Assembly (NCBI GenBank): GCA_036897485.1
Contig: JAYMTF010001748.1
Location: 1 to 21,520, forward strand
Length of the DNA: 21,520 nt
DNA from: Pelargonium nanum
Taxonomy: Eukaryota; Streptophyta; Magnoliopsida; Geraniales; Geraniaceae
Direction of reading: 5' to 3'
Every line of letters starts with the position of its first letter. Within the stretch, counting starts at the first letter, position 1. Positions 11,168-20,952 of the stretch are shown in pieces. The notes beneath the pieces were generated by a model. That model had not been told where the DNA came from and ran no database searches. It saw nothing but the letters and a program-made list of their open reading frames with translations. The position numbers and the translations under genes were made by a program.

Positions 11168-11219
11168 TGACGTGGCCACCATCTATTGGTCGAAATAACG
11201 TGGCGCATAACATAATTGG
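11168..11219 (+). promoter_or_regulatory. ER stress response elements (ERSE, perfect plus degenerate copy)
   Basis: CGTGG at 11171-11175, then nine bases, then ATTGG at 11185-11189 is the exact reverse complement of the consensus ERSE, CCAAT-N9-CCACG. The first part extends to TGACGTGG (11168-11175), the core bound by ER-stress bZIP factors. A second unit follows, with CGTGG at 11199-11203 and ATTGG at 11215-11219, where the spacer has grown to 11. ATTGGTCGA is repeated at both units, so they look like a tandem duplication. This fits control by the unfolded protein response (bZIP28/bZIP60 with NF-Y). Confidence 0.8.
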
Positions 11220-11252
11220 TCGAGACAAGTCGATGACACTCTCGTCAAGATC

Positions 11253-11259
11253 TATATAA
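11253..11259 (+). promoter_or_regulatory. TATA box of the calnexin gene
   Basis: TATATAA lies 169 bases before the ATG. It predicts a transcription start near 11283-11290 and an ATG-free, CT-rich leader of about 135 bases. Confidence 0.75.
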
Positions 11260-11421
11260 TTTTCTACTCAAAATACCCAGATCTCATTACCTTCAACCTC
11301 TCTCACCTTCTTCGCTACTCAGATTCAGATCATTTTCACCTCCAGCTTCTCTCCAATTGCTCTCGTTTTGGTTGGAGTTTCGTTCTGATACTCGAAGCAA
11401 GACCTCGAGACTGTAGAGAAT

Positions 11422-14376
11422 ATGAACAAAACGAATCGTTCGAGTCTGCGGTTCGCTCTGCTCTGCCTGGTAGCTTCCGTCTTTGTCTACCAGCACTGCG
11501 TTGCTTCCGACGATGACGCGGTATGTTCGTGTACTCTCACTTCTTTTTCTCATCTGTGTTGGAGGTTTTGAGCTGTTTTCTATGGATTTGTAACTTGGAT
11601 CTCTGTTTTTGTGCTGATTTTTGCTGTGTTTTGCTGGTTTGTGGTTCTAGATCTTTTACGATTCGTTTGATGAGACGTTTGAGGGCCGCTGGATAGTTTC
11701 CAACAAAGAAGAATATCAAGGTGAGAATTTCATCTCCGTTGCGTTTAAATTTGTCTTTTATTGAGTAGATTTGTTTCTGTGACAGTAATGTGCTGTGGAA
11801 ATTGGTTACTTAGAGTAAAAGCATTGTCATCTGCATTTTGTGTTATTGTAAAACGAGATCTATGATGGTGGGAGTATTCATTTAGAGGTGTATTGAGTGA
11901 AGCCTGTTAGCTTGTTTCCTAGTCAATTACGGTTGTGAGCTTATTGATTTTGTCTATGTTGTACTTGTTTGTTTGTTTCAGTATAGTTAGCTATACTTCA
12001 ATGCTCTAAAAACTAATTTAAAGTATTTGCATGTTTGAAAGGCTCCATCCAAGTGGTGTGTTTTAGATCAAGTTGCATAGAATGCAAGCTTCTATGTGAG
12101 GCTTAGTCAAGAAGTAATGTGAATGTTGATGGAATGTGTTTCTGTTAATAAATGTTCATGTGTTGTGCCTAACATGATCACTTGTCAAATGTCCATGGAA
12201 CATTAGTACTACAGAGATAGAATAACTGTTCAAGCAATTGTTTAGTGTGTAATTTATATAGGGTTAATACCTAATGACCTAGAAGAAGACATTTACTATC
12301 ATTTTGCCCCCACTTATATGTATGTACATTACTCTCCAGATACATCTAATATAATACTTTAAGAACAACGTTTAGACCATGAGAAACTTGTTGTGTTTCT
12401 GATACAAAAACCAAGTAGGTGCAGGGCCTAGTTGGGGGGCAGAGTTCCTGTTCTCCATGTTATCAACCCTATGACTTTAAAATGTCTTAGTTAAATATAG
12501 TCAGATTTTAGAGCAATATAAGTTGTGTTAGCCTCCCCTTTTCAGTATGCGTGCTTTAAGTAGTTTTGACTTTTGTATGGCCAAGCTTACACAGAATAAA
12601 AATTTTCTGTTTTGACTGCATCAGGTTGATTTTTGAGTTGGAGATGTATAATAGTTTGTTGTATATGTTTTAGGCGTATGGAAGCATGAAAAGAGTGAGG
12701 GACATGATGATTATGGACTTCTTGTAAGTGAGAAGGCCAGAAAGTATGCTATAGTCAAAGAGCTTGATGAGCCGGTGAATTTGAAGGATGGAACTGTTGT
12801 CCTCCAATTTGAAACTCGTCTTCAAAACGGGCTTGAGTGTGGTGGTGCTTATCTGAAATATCTTCGACCTCAGGATGCAGGATGGAAAGCGGAGGAGTTT
12901 GACAATGAGTCTCCTTACTCTATTATGTTTGGACCTGACAAATGTGGGGCCACAAACAAGGTGCACTTCATCCTAAAGCATAAGAATCCCAAGACTGGAG
13001 AGTTTGTTGAGCATCATCTCAAGTTCCCTCCCTCCGTCCCATCGGACAAATTGACTCATGTGTACACTGCCATTCTGAAACCGAATAATGATGTTCATAT
13101 TCTTATCGATGGGGAGGAGAAGAAGAAGGGCAATTTCCTTTCATCTGAGGATTTTGAACCGGCTCTGATTCCCGAGAAGACGATTCCTGACCCTGATGAT
13201 AAGATGCCTGAGGACTGGGACGAGAGGGCTAAAATCCCAGACCCTACCGCAGTGAAGCCAGATGATTGGGATGAGGATGCACCGATGGAAATTGTTGATG
13301 AGGATGCTGTCAAACCTGAGGGATGGTTAGATGATGAGCCAGAAGAGATAGATGACCCTGAAGCAACAAAGCCAGAAGACTGGGATGATGAAGAGGATGG
13401 TGAATTCGAGGCCCCAAAGATTGACAACCCCAAGTGTGAAGCAGCTCCTGGATGTGGTGAATGGAAGAAGCCAATGAAGAGCAACCCCGCATACAAAGGA
13501 AAGTGGAGCGCCCCACTTATCGACAACCCCAATTACAAGGGTATTTGGAAGCCTCAGCAGATTCCAAACCCCAGCTACTTTGAGCTTGACAGGCCTAACT
13601 TTGAGCCCATTGCAGCCATTGGCATTGAGATATGGACAATGCAAGATGGTATCTTATTTGACAACGTTCTAATAGCAAGTGACGAGAAGGTTGCAGAGTC
13701 ATACAGGGAGACTGAATGGAAGCCAAAGTTTGAGGTGGAGAAAGAAAAACAAAAGGCTGAAGATGAAGCTCTTGGACTTAAAGATGGTCTGGATGGCTTC
13801 AAGGTAATCACTATTCTTTGTTGTCGTTATAATTTCTTCATGATCGGTATCTAACATAACACATCCAAATCTTGCCTTTTGCAGAAAACAGTATTTGATC
13901 TCCTATACAAGGTTGCGGATGTTCCTTTCTTGAGCAAATACAAGACCCAAATTATTGTAAGTAGTCCAATTTTAGCTCTCCGGGCAGTAAAATAGTAAAG
14001 TATTGTAGGCCCTCAACTGACCCATTTGAGCTTGTGTTACAGGAACTCATCATGAAGGGAGAGAAACAACCCAACCTGACCATTGGCATTGTGGTCTCAA
14101 TCATCGTAGTTTTCTTCACAGTTCTCATGAGGCTCCTTTTCGGCGGAAAGAAAACCGTGAGTCATTTTATCGAATTTACGCTTTGTAATACCGTGTAGCC
14201 TAGTTTATTATCTCACTGTGCTTATTGGTCGATATGTGCAGGCAAAGGTAGAGAAGAAGCCGGAAGCTGCAGCAGCAGCAGCCAGTAGTAGTGAAGAGAA
14301 GGAAGAAGTGAGTGAAAAGGAGGAGCCAGCGGCGGCGGCTCCTCCTCGCCGGAGGTCTGCGAGGCGGGAGGATTAG
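11422..14376 (+). CDS. CNX1: Calnexin, ER membrane lectin chaperone
   Basis: Exons are 11422-11520, 11651-11720, 12674-13803, 13885-13956, 14043-14156 and 14242-14376, all GT-AG, giving 539 residues, the usual plant calnexin length. In order come a signal peptide (about 1-29), a lectin domain, the P-domain arm (about 226-361), the end of the lectin domain, one membrane span (about 469-489) and a short charged cytosolic tail. Family glycan-pocket residues are in place: Y116, K118, Y138, M141 and E375 (GIEIW), with disulfide pair C112/C147. The P-domain shows type 1 repeats (IPDP and KPEDWDD motifs) followed by type 2 repeats (NPxYKGxW). The protein holds monoglucosylated glycoproteins in the ER while they fold. 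The ERSE-bearing promoter agrees with this role. Introns 3-5 are 81-86 bp; intron 2 is 953 bp. Confidence 0.97.
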
Positions 14377-15559
14377 GAAAGATAGAAAGTGGAGTGGGGC
14401 TACTAGTTGTTAGCTTGAAGTTAGTGAATTTTGAGTTGAGATTAGGAGGCAGGGATTGATGGGGGTTGGTGATTTTTTGTTATTTGTGTTACTTTTAAAT
14501 TTGGAAACTATAGAGAAATGTAACAAGAGTGTAAATGAGACGGAGATCTATCTCACAGTAGATAGTTCATCCTTCCACAAACCTTGAATTGTAGTGAAAA
14601 GCAATCTCCAAATCATCTCATCATTTTACGGATACAAATGTCCTGTAAGCTTCTTACCATTCACATTCCAAACTATGCGTGAGATATTGTTAATATTTTT
14701 AGATGTAATTACACAAATCTCCCCGTGTGGCTTTGTCCGCAAAGAGACATACAAAGTTCTCTTTAAAATAATTGTTTACGATAATTAACTGTTTTAATAA
14801 TCAATTTTTTTTTATTTAAAAAAGACTATTATGTCTTTTATTTAATTTTATCTATTTAAATTTGAGAAGAAAAATTAACAATATTTCATAGAATTTCAAT
14901 AGACTATTTATACCGAGAATTGCATTGTCAATTTGCTTGCTTTGGATTTAATGATTTAAATGAATATTTCCTTTTAACAAAAATAGATAGGTTTTTTTTA
15001 ACCTAATGGTGCAAGAAAGTTTTTTTTTTATTTATCTCAAATCAGATATTAGTGATATTCCAAAAATTTGTGCTTAATTTCTTTATAATAAATTTTAATT
15101 AAAAAAAAATAGACAACTCTAGCTAAGAAAACAATTTCTATTTTTGTTTTCCTGAAATTTCTTTCAGCTGTAGCTGTAGTAGTAAAGATAAAGTTTATTT
15201 GGCTGGAATTATTTGCTGAATAATATGAAGATATAGAGAGTGGAAATGGAAAATAACATAAATGATAAACAATAAAGCCATCATCTTGTATTTCCTCTTT
15301 TGAAACAGAAGTTGTGAAAGGTAATTGATTCTCCTATGCATTTCTCCTGTTTTCTGCAAACTAGCTGTACTAATATCATATCATAGAGCAAGAAGACAAC
15401 AAAGCAATAAGATTAAAATTTATCCTCAAAAATGAAAAAGGGGGAAAAAGAAAGACATCATCACCATCCTCCTTTATTCCAATGCTTTATACTTTTTTTT
15501 CTACACAATATTTGTTATGACTCTTCTTCTCTTAGATTCAGATCATTAATCTCATAAAA
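14377..15559. other. Calnexin 3' UTR and intergenic spacer
   Basis: The first 200 bases or so look like the calnexin 3' UTR. The rest is strongly AT-rich with homopolymer runs and no gene. A weak TATA (TTTATAC, 15486-15492) precedes the next gene. Before that gene's ATG, AGATTCAGATCATT (about 15534-15547) also occurs in the calnexin leader (about 11318-11331), a remnant of the duplicated 5' UTR. I found no CCAAT-N9-CCACG element here. Confidence 0.6.
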
Positions 15560-17854
15560 ATGAAATGTTTTTGTTTCACTCTCTGTTTCCTACTAGCTTG
15601 CCTCTCCATCTCCATCTCCATATCCATTTCCAGTCTTACGGTACATACATACATACATATATATGTATATTCACTTGGTTTACTGATATTTTGTTTTGAG
15701 AGATTATTGAATCTCTGCTTTACTGATCTTTTGTTCAAATTACAGATCTTTTATGATTCCATAGACGACACATTTGCTGAGCGTTGGATCACTTCTCAGA
15801 AGCAAGACTATCAAGGTCACAATTTTTCATTTCTTTTATCAGTTGAGTTGCCTGCAATTTCTTAACTACATTAGTTGCGTGTCGTGTTCGTGTGAGCTCA
15901 AACACTCTAATTTCATGTCGTGTGTCGTGTTACAACATGAATTGCCAACTCTAGTATCGGGCATGGTGATGCTGATAGTTTTAGGGTTTGTTGGGCGTTT
16001 TCTATGTGACATTATACAGTGACATGTTCTTATTTTCGTTGGATTTGATATGATTTGGATTAGGCTGATTCTTGAGTTGTAAACAATTTTAGGTCTATGG
16101 AATGCCGAGAGTGAGGAATATGATGATTATGCCAGAAAGTATGCAATAGTCAGAGAGCTTGATGAGGCTGTAACTATCCGGGATGGAACTGTTGTCCTTC
16201 AATTTGAAACAATCCTTCAAAATGGATCTGAATGTGGTGCTGTGTATCTGAAATATCTTTCAACTCAGGACGCGGGATGGAGACCTGAGGAATTCAACAC
16301 TCAGTCTCGTTATTCAATCATGTTTGGACCCGATATATGTGGCTCCATAAACAACCTCAACTTCATCATAACACACATGAACATTGAGCACCATCTCAAG
16401 TCACCGCCTTCTATCCCGTCTGACCAACGGATTCAAGTGTACACTGCCATTTTAGAACCTGATTACGAGTTGCGAATTCTGGTCAATGGGAAGGAGAAGA
16501 GAAAGGCTAGTTTCCTTTCTCCTGAAGATTTTAAGCCTCCTCTTGTTCCTGCCAACACATTTCCTGAAGATTGTGATGAGGAGGAGGAAGGAGAGTTCGA
16601 GGCCTCAAAGATTAAGTGTGAAACATGGAAGTCTCAACGGGATCAAACTCTCGACAAACCTAACTTCGAACCTATTGTAGCTATTGGCATTGAGATTTGG
16701 ACAAGGCGATATGGGATATTGGTTGACAATATCTTAGTAGCAAGTGATGAGAAGGTTGCAGAGTCATTCTGGGAGGCTCCATGGAAGTTTGAAGCTAGGA
16801 GCGAAAGGCGCAAGGTAATGTGTTGAGTCTTCTTTGTTTCTTGTAGTTATTGTTCTTAATACTTGTAATTAATTACCTTTATTGTTTTGAGTTTGTGCAG
16901 AAGATTGGATCTGATCTTGTCAACAACATTGCTGAAATTCCTTTCTTTAGCAAATACAAGAATCAAATTCTTGTAAGTTGCGTAATTATCATTTCTTAGT
17001 CTTTAGATTCATCGTACGTGTCCTAAATAGGTTCTTGTTTTACAGGATCACATACGAAAGTTAGAGAAACAACCGGAGCCAAGAATTAGCGACTACATTG
17101 TATTAGCTATCCTTGCAATTTCTATCACTATCCTCTTTTTATGGAAGCAAAAGGTACTTGCTGATTCCAACTTGTTCAGCATCTCTTGCTCGAGCCATGT
17201 TTTGCGTTTGACACACTGTTTTTGTTGGTTGGCCAATCTATGCAGGAAAATGCTGAGGTTTCTGATAATATACATTTTGTACCGTTTTCTGGTAGCGTCA
17301 TAGAAACAGTGGTTGCAAAGAGTGCTCGGGAGGCAGATGCGTGGATTAGCAACATCCAGTCTTCCAGGTACAAAGGTCAGCACATTGTGGTGGGTTTGGA
17401 CTGTGAATGGAAGCCAAACACAGTCAAATTTGCAGTTCCAAATAGAGCTGCAATCTTGCAGCTATGCGTCGACACCAAGTGTCTCATAATCCAGTTGTTT
17501 TACATGGATGTTCCTGAATCCATCAGGAGGTTTCTGAGAGATCCCAACTTCATTTTTGTTGGCGTCGAGGTCAAAAGGGACATAATGAAGCTGAGTGAAG
17601 AGTATGGTATTAGGTGCAGCAGATTCGATGATCTTCGCGATTTGGCTTTAAGGAGCGGGACATACTCGTTCTGCAAGAAGTATGGATTGAGAAACCTGGG
17701 CAAGTATGTGGTGGGGCTTCAGATTTCGAAGCCAGAAGACGCGTGCAGGAGTAACTGGGAAGCTAGGGAGCTTGATGAGGACCAGATTCAGTATGCTAGC
17801 ATTGATGCCTATGCATCTTACAGGATTGGCCACAAGCTAATCTATGAAATGTAA
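15560..17854 (+). CDS. Calnexin-like protein lacking the P-domain, fused to a WRN-like 3'-5' exonuclease
   Basis: Exons are 15560-15640, 15746-15815, 16093-16814, 16901-16972, 17046-17153 and 17246-17854, giving 553 residues. Exons 2 and 4 have exactly the lengths of the calnexin counterparts (70 and 72), and all intron phases match, so this is a tandem calnexin duplicate. It has a signal peptide (1-24 or so), a lectin domain with C98/C133, Y102, K104, Y124, M127 and E251 kept, a membrane span (about 332-348) and a C-terminal exonuclease domain (352-553). The P-domain arm, about 135 residues in the neighbour, is reduced to about 30 (205-236), and small gaps remove seven residues near 63 and nine near 147. 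Exon 6 replaces the acidic tail. By calnexin topology the nuclease would face the cytosol. The donor at 17154 and the TATGCAG acceptor before 17246 keep the frame. The alternative is two products: a calnexin-like protein and a separate exonuclease from the ATG at 17240. Confidence 0.75.
17246..17854 (+). other. WRN-like DEDDy exonuclease domain (exon 6)
   Basis: This exon encodes a full-length plant WRN-like exonuclease domain of about 200 residues. Exo I is GLDCEW (D403, E405), exo II has D463 in FVGVEVKRD, and exo III is YASIDAY (Y534, D538). All five DEDDy residues are present, so the fold is probably active. Small plant proteins of this family have a single domain of about 200-230 residues and are usually intronless, and the acidic residues bind two metal ions. 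An in-frame ATG at 17240-17242 overlaps the splice acceptor and could start a 204-residue stand-alone version. Substrate (RNA or DNA) is not known from sequence. Confidence 0.88.
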
Positions 17855-17979
17855 GGTAAAATACTGAACAAGATGTACTAATATTTTGTTACTAATCTAT
17901 AACTTTCAAAACTCTTATTCAATCAGGGAAGCAAAGCTAAACAAATAAGAAAAACTCTAAACCTACCTAAAACCTGAAG

Positions 17980-18966
17980 TCAGTACCAATCATTGTTTGG
18001 GGGAAAATCAAAATATACAGCATTAGATGAATTAGGAAGCATTTGTTCATCATAAGTATCTGTAGAGTAGTGATCATGGAATGTGATAGGCGGTAAGGTT
18101 ACCGGAGGAGCTGGATTCATATAATTAAACGGGTCCTGCCCGAAACCATCCATTGAATTCATAACATACCCGCTTGGCTCGCCGCCATATTGACCATTGC
18201 TCACTGAGTTAAAGCTAGCCATAACACCATATGAATCATGATCAGGAACCATTGGATCAAATGACAGTTGCTGCATAATTTGGTTGCTACTTGCAGTAGC
18301 ATCTGTGTACCATCTGTTGCTGCAGCTAGTTTCACCAATCATAGTACTAGTGGTCACTTGTTGTCCCCCAAATTGTTTTGGATCATGATCATCATCACTC
18401 ATTAGCTTCTTAATAAAGCTATCCACAGTATAATTAGAATCATATGCACAATTATCAACTAGTTGATCCTTGAAACAGTTAAATGGTTGGTTCAGTGCAG
18501 AAGCTTGGAAATTTGCTATCATCACATCATCAATCTTCTTCAATGTGGCATTGATTTTCTGATCAATTAGCAGCAGTTTGTGGAATGGAAACTGATCCAA
18601 ATCTGGAGGGTACTCCTCATTCTCCCATACTTTCTTGGGCACATGATCCTCAACGATCCTTCGCTTGCGGCCCAAGTTAATGTCTTCAACTGTCAAATTG
18701 ATGGTGTTCTTGTTGGTGTTTTGATTGGAGACCATGTTTTTGTAGTTTTGGATGACCAAATTGGCTGCATCAAAATCACAAGGCCAGGTCTCAGGTTGAG
18801 ATTGGTTGTTCATGAAGACAATGATGCAGACAGGAGTTGCACAGAGAGTGGACAATTCATATGCCTTCTTCATCAAGCAAGCCTTGCTTCTCTTAATCTT
18901 CACTGTCTTTAGTCTCTCTTTGGCTGATTTCTTCATCTTCACATCTGCACCACCACCACTCTCCAT
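17980..18966 (-). CDS. Type I MADS-box transcription factor (M-beta/M-gamma-like)
   Basis: A single exon of 328 residues, typical of type I MADS genes. The MADS domain lies near residues 11-60 and is recognisable by CLMKKAYELSTLCATPVCII followed by a PETWP motif, the type I counterpart of the segment after the DNA-binding helix. The usual N-terminal MGRxK motif is absent. In its place is a glycine-rich start followed by a lysine-rich stretch (KMKKSAKERLKTVKIKRSK), so the DNA-contacting part is diverged. There is no keratin-like K domain. The C-terminal half is rich in N, S, Q and D and has no known domain. The gene converges on the exonuclease fusion, with 125 bases between stops. Type I MADS proteins mostly act in female gametophyte and endosperm. 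Subgroup assignment needs a tree. Confidence 0.85.
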   Translation of the reverse strand: MESGGGADVKMKKSAKERLKTVKIKRSKACLMKKAYELSTLCATPVCIIVFMNNQSQPETWPCDFDAANLVIQNYKNMVSNQNTNKNTINLTVEDINLGRKRRIVEDHVPKKVWENEEYPPDLDQFPFHKLLLIDQKINATLKKIDDVMIANFQASALNQPFNCFKDQLVDNCAYDSNYTVDSFIKKLMSDDDHDPKQFGGQQVTTSTMIGETSCSNRWYTDATASSNQIMQQLSFDPMVPDHDSYGVMASFNSVSNGQYGGEPSGYVMNSMDGFGQDPFNYMNPAPPVTLPPITFHDHYSTDTYDEQMLPNSSNAVYFDFPPNNDWY

Positions 18967-20159
18967 CTTAATTTCCTTAATTACCTAGAAAAAAGAGAGA
19001 TTAATTTGGTGATTAACTAATTGATGAATTTAAACTCATGATAATTAGAAAAGTCAGAGACTAAAACATTCATATATTTAAACCAGTTTTAACCTAGATG
19101 CACACAGAAATTGAAATTTGAGAATACAAAGTTGCATGCAACAAACAGAATTCAGAAACAGTTGTGCATATATTACAGAATATATATATATATAGTCGAA
19201 TTATTAGTAGGGTGTGCAGTGATAACAGTAAAAATAAATGAAGTACCTTTTGATCATGGCTCTATTAATTTTATTTTTTTCTTTACTTTGTTTGACTTTT
19301 ATAGATTGATAATTATGGCTCTATTAATGTTATTTCTTGATTTTGAGTGATTTTTTTTCCCTTTCCTCTTTCTTTCCTCTTTCTCTGTTTTAAGGAAAGT
19401 CGCTGACTACGTACACATATTTCCTTTTTCCGCAACCCATATCACTTTGACCCAGATTTTTTTATTTTTTTAATTTTATTTATATTCACAAGTCAGTCAT
19501 GACTCATGAGAGAGTTGTAATCTACCGTACCAAAATACTCGAGATCCGCCGAGTTTTAGGAGGTCAATTTCGATTAAATGTTCAAATAATTTTATTTATC
19601 GTCTCGGATGCATGGTTTAATAGGGTTGTGTCATCCAAATTCGCTAATGTTAACGTTAGAATATGCTTACTTGGTAGTTGTGGAAACAACTAACACGCTA
19701 TTAAATCTTGTTATTATATATTATTGAGTTCATGTGATTGAATGTAATTCTAAATTTGATTTTAGATCGTAGATTTTGATTGGGTGAGTTGTATAGTTTA
19801 ATTTTTATATACGTCTTTCATCCTAGGATTTTGGTTTACCCTTACACCGTAATCAATTAATGTACACTCGCACAAGGGTATCAAATAAATCATAGATATA
19901 TCTGAAATCCAATATCGTAGATGATCAATTCGTAGATAATTGATTCTTACACCTAAAAAATAGTTTGTGGAGATAAAAACAATAAATAGAACACATAACT
20001 TCGAATCAGTCAAAATAACAATTTAAGATGCATGATATGAGTTACATCAAACCCTATAGACGAAATAGAAGATAATAATAATAACCAAATCAAATTGCCA
20101 ATAGGGTAACTTAAATTTTTGTTCACATATGTAAACACTTGTACTTAATAGTTAATAAT
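18967..20159. other. MADS-gene upstream region and intergenic DNA
   Basis: The part next to 18966 is the 5' flank of the minus-strand MADS gene. A short (TA)n array sits near 19180-19193, and a pyrimidine-rich tract at about 19345-19390. No coding sequence could be supported; the open frames are short and unlike protein. Confidence 0.5.
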
Positions 20160-20422
20160 GAGTAAAAATTTAAATTTGGTCCCTGAACTTTTATGTTTTA
20201 ACCCAAATTTGTCCATAAATATTTTTTAACCTAAAATAGTCCATGATATTCATTTTTTTGACACAATTTGGGCTATGAACTTTTATTTGATCAAAATAGT
20301 CTTTGCCCTTAGAGCTTATATAAAAAATTAAGTCAAAACACGAAAGTTCATAGGTTATTTTTTGTTATAAAAAAAAGTAGATCGAAACACGAAAATTCAT
20401 AGATCAAATTGGATCTTTTACC
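20160..20422. mobile_element. Small MITE with about 40-bp terminal inverted repeats
   Basis: The left end (GAGTAAAAATTTAAATTTGG then TCCCTGAAC) matches the reverse complement of the right end (GGTAAAAGATCCAATTTG then ATCTATGAA) over about 40 bases with roughly a dozen mismatches. The element is 263 bases and has no coding capacity. TTAATAAT flanks it on both sides (20152-20159 and 20423-20430), an 8-base duplication. Eight bases suggests hAT; the end sequence and long inverted repeats also recall Mutator-like MITEs (9-base duplications). The AT-rich duplication could be partly chance. Confidence 0.65.
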
Positions 20423-20430
20423 TTAATAAT

Positions 20431-20952
20431 AATATAATATTATGTAAGTTACCACCTCAAGAGCCAGCATCTACTATGTCCCTAAGCGGTTTTCAAAATA
20501 CTCTAGTCCTGTAGGTTAAACACTTGTGTACTTGCAAAAATTATTGTGCTGAGTTGAAATGGAAACCTGCATTATATAGTTGCACATTCAGAACAACTCA
20601 TTGCTCAAAGAAGCACAAATTGAGTATTGAAATAAAACAGCATGTAACTTACTCATTGTTCTTTTAAGGAGGAGGAGCAAGGATGGAGAAACAGGGTAGT
20701 TCACCTTATTAAAACATGTGTAAAAAAATTGTTCCTTAACCTACAAGGAAAATTTGAGAAAAAATAAAAAAACTACAAAGAGAATACAAAATTTAACACA
20801 AATAACTCACTCTCTACTAGAATGAAGCAACATGTAGTCCCTCCCTCCCACCCTGTGCCTATAACTTAAACTCTCACAGCCAAGTACATTACTTGTTTTC
20901 TCTTTATAACTTAACCTCAGCTCGATCAATTATCAAAACTTGTTCATTTCAT
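20431..20952. other. 3' UTR and flank of the TUDOR-SN gene
   Basis: No gene is seen here. The part next to 20952 would be the 3' UTR of the minus-strand gene ending at 20953. Poly(A) signals cannot be chosen with confidence in this AT-rich sequence. Confidence 0.4.

Noticed and set aside
13095-13532. Serine-rich open frame on - within calnexin exon 3
   Set aside because: Antisense shadow of the acidic P-domain repeats.
17154-17300. Retention of the last intron giving a calnexin-like protein without nuclease
   Set aside because: Possible as an isoform, but reading through shifts frame and ends near 17300 with a tail unlike calnexin; the spliced form explains the full downstream domain.
15560-17854. 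The calnexin-like gene as a decayed pseudogene
   Set aside because: All six exons are open, splice sites are canonical, phases match the parent, and lectin and nuclease residues are kept.
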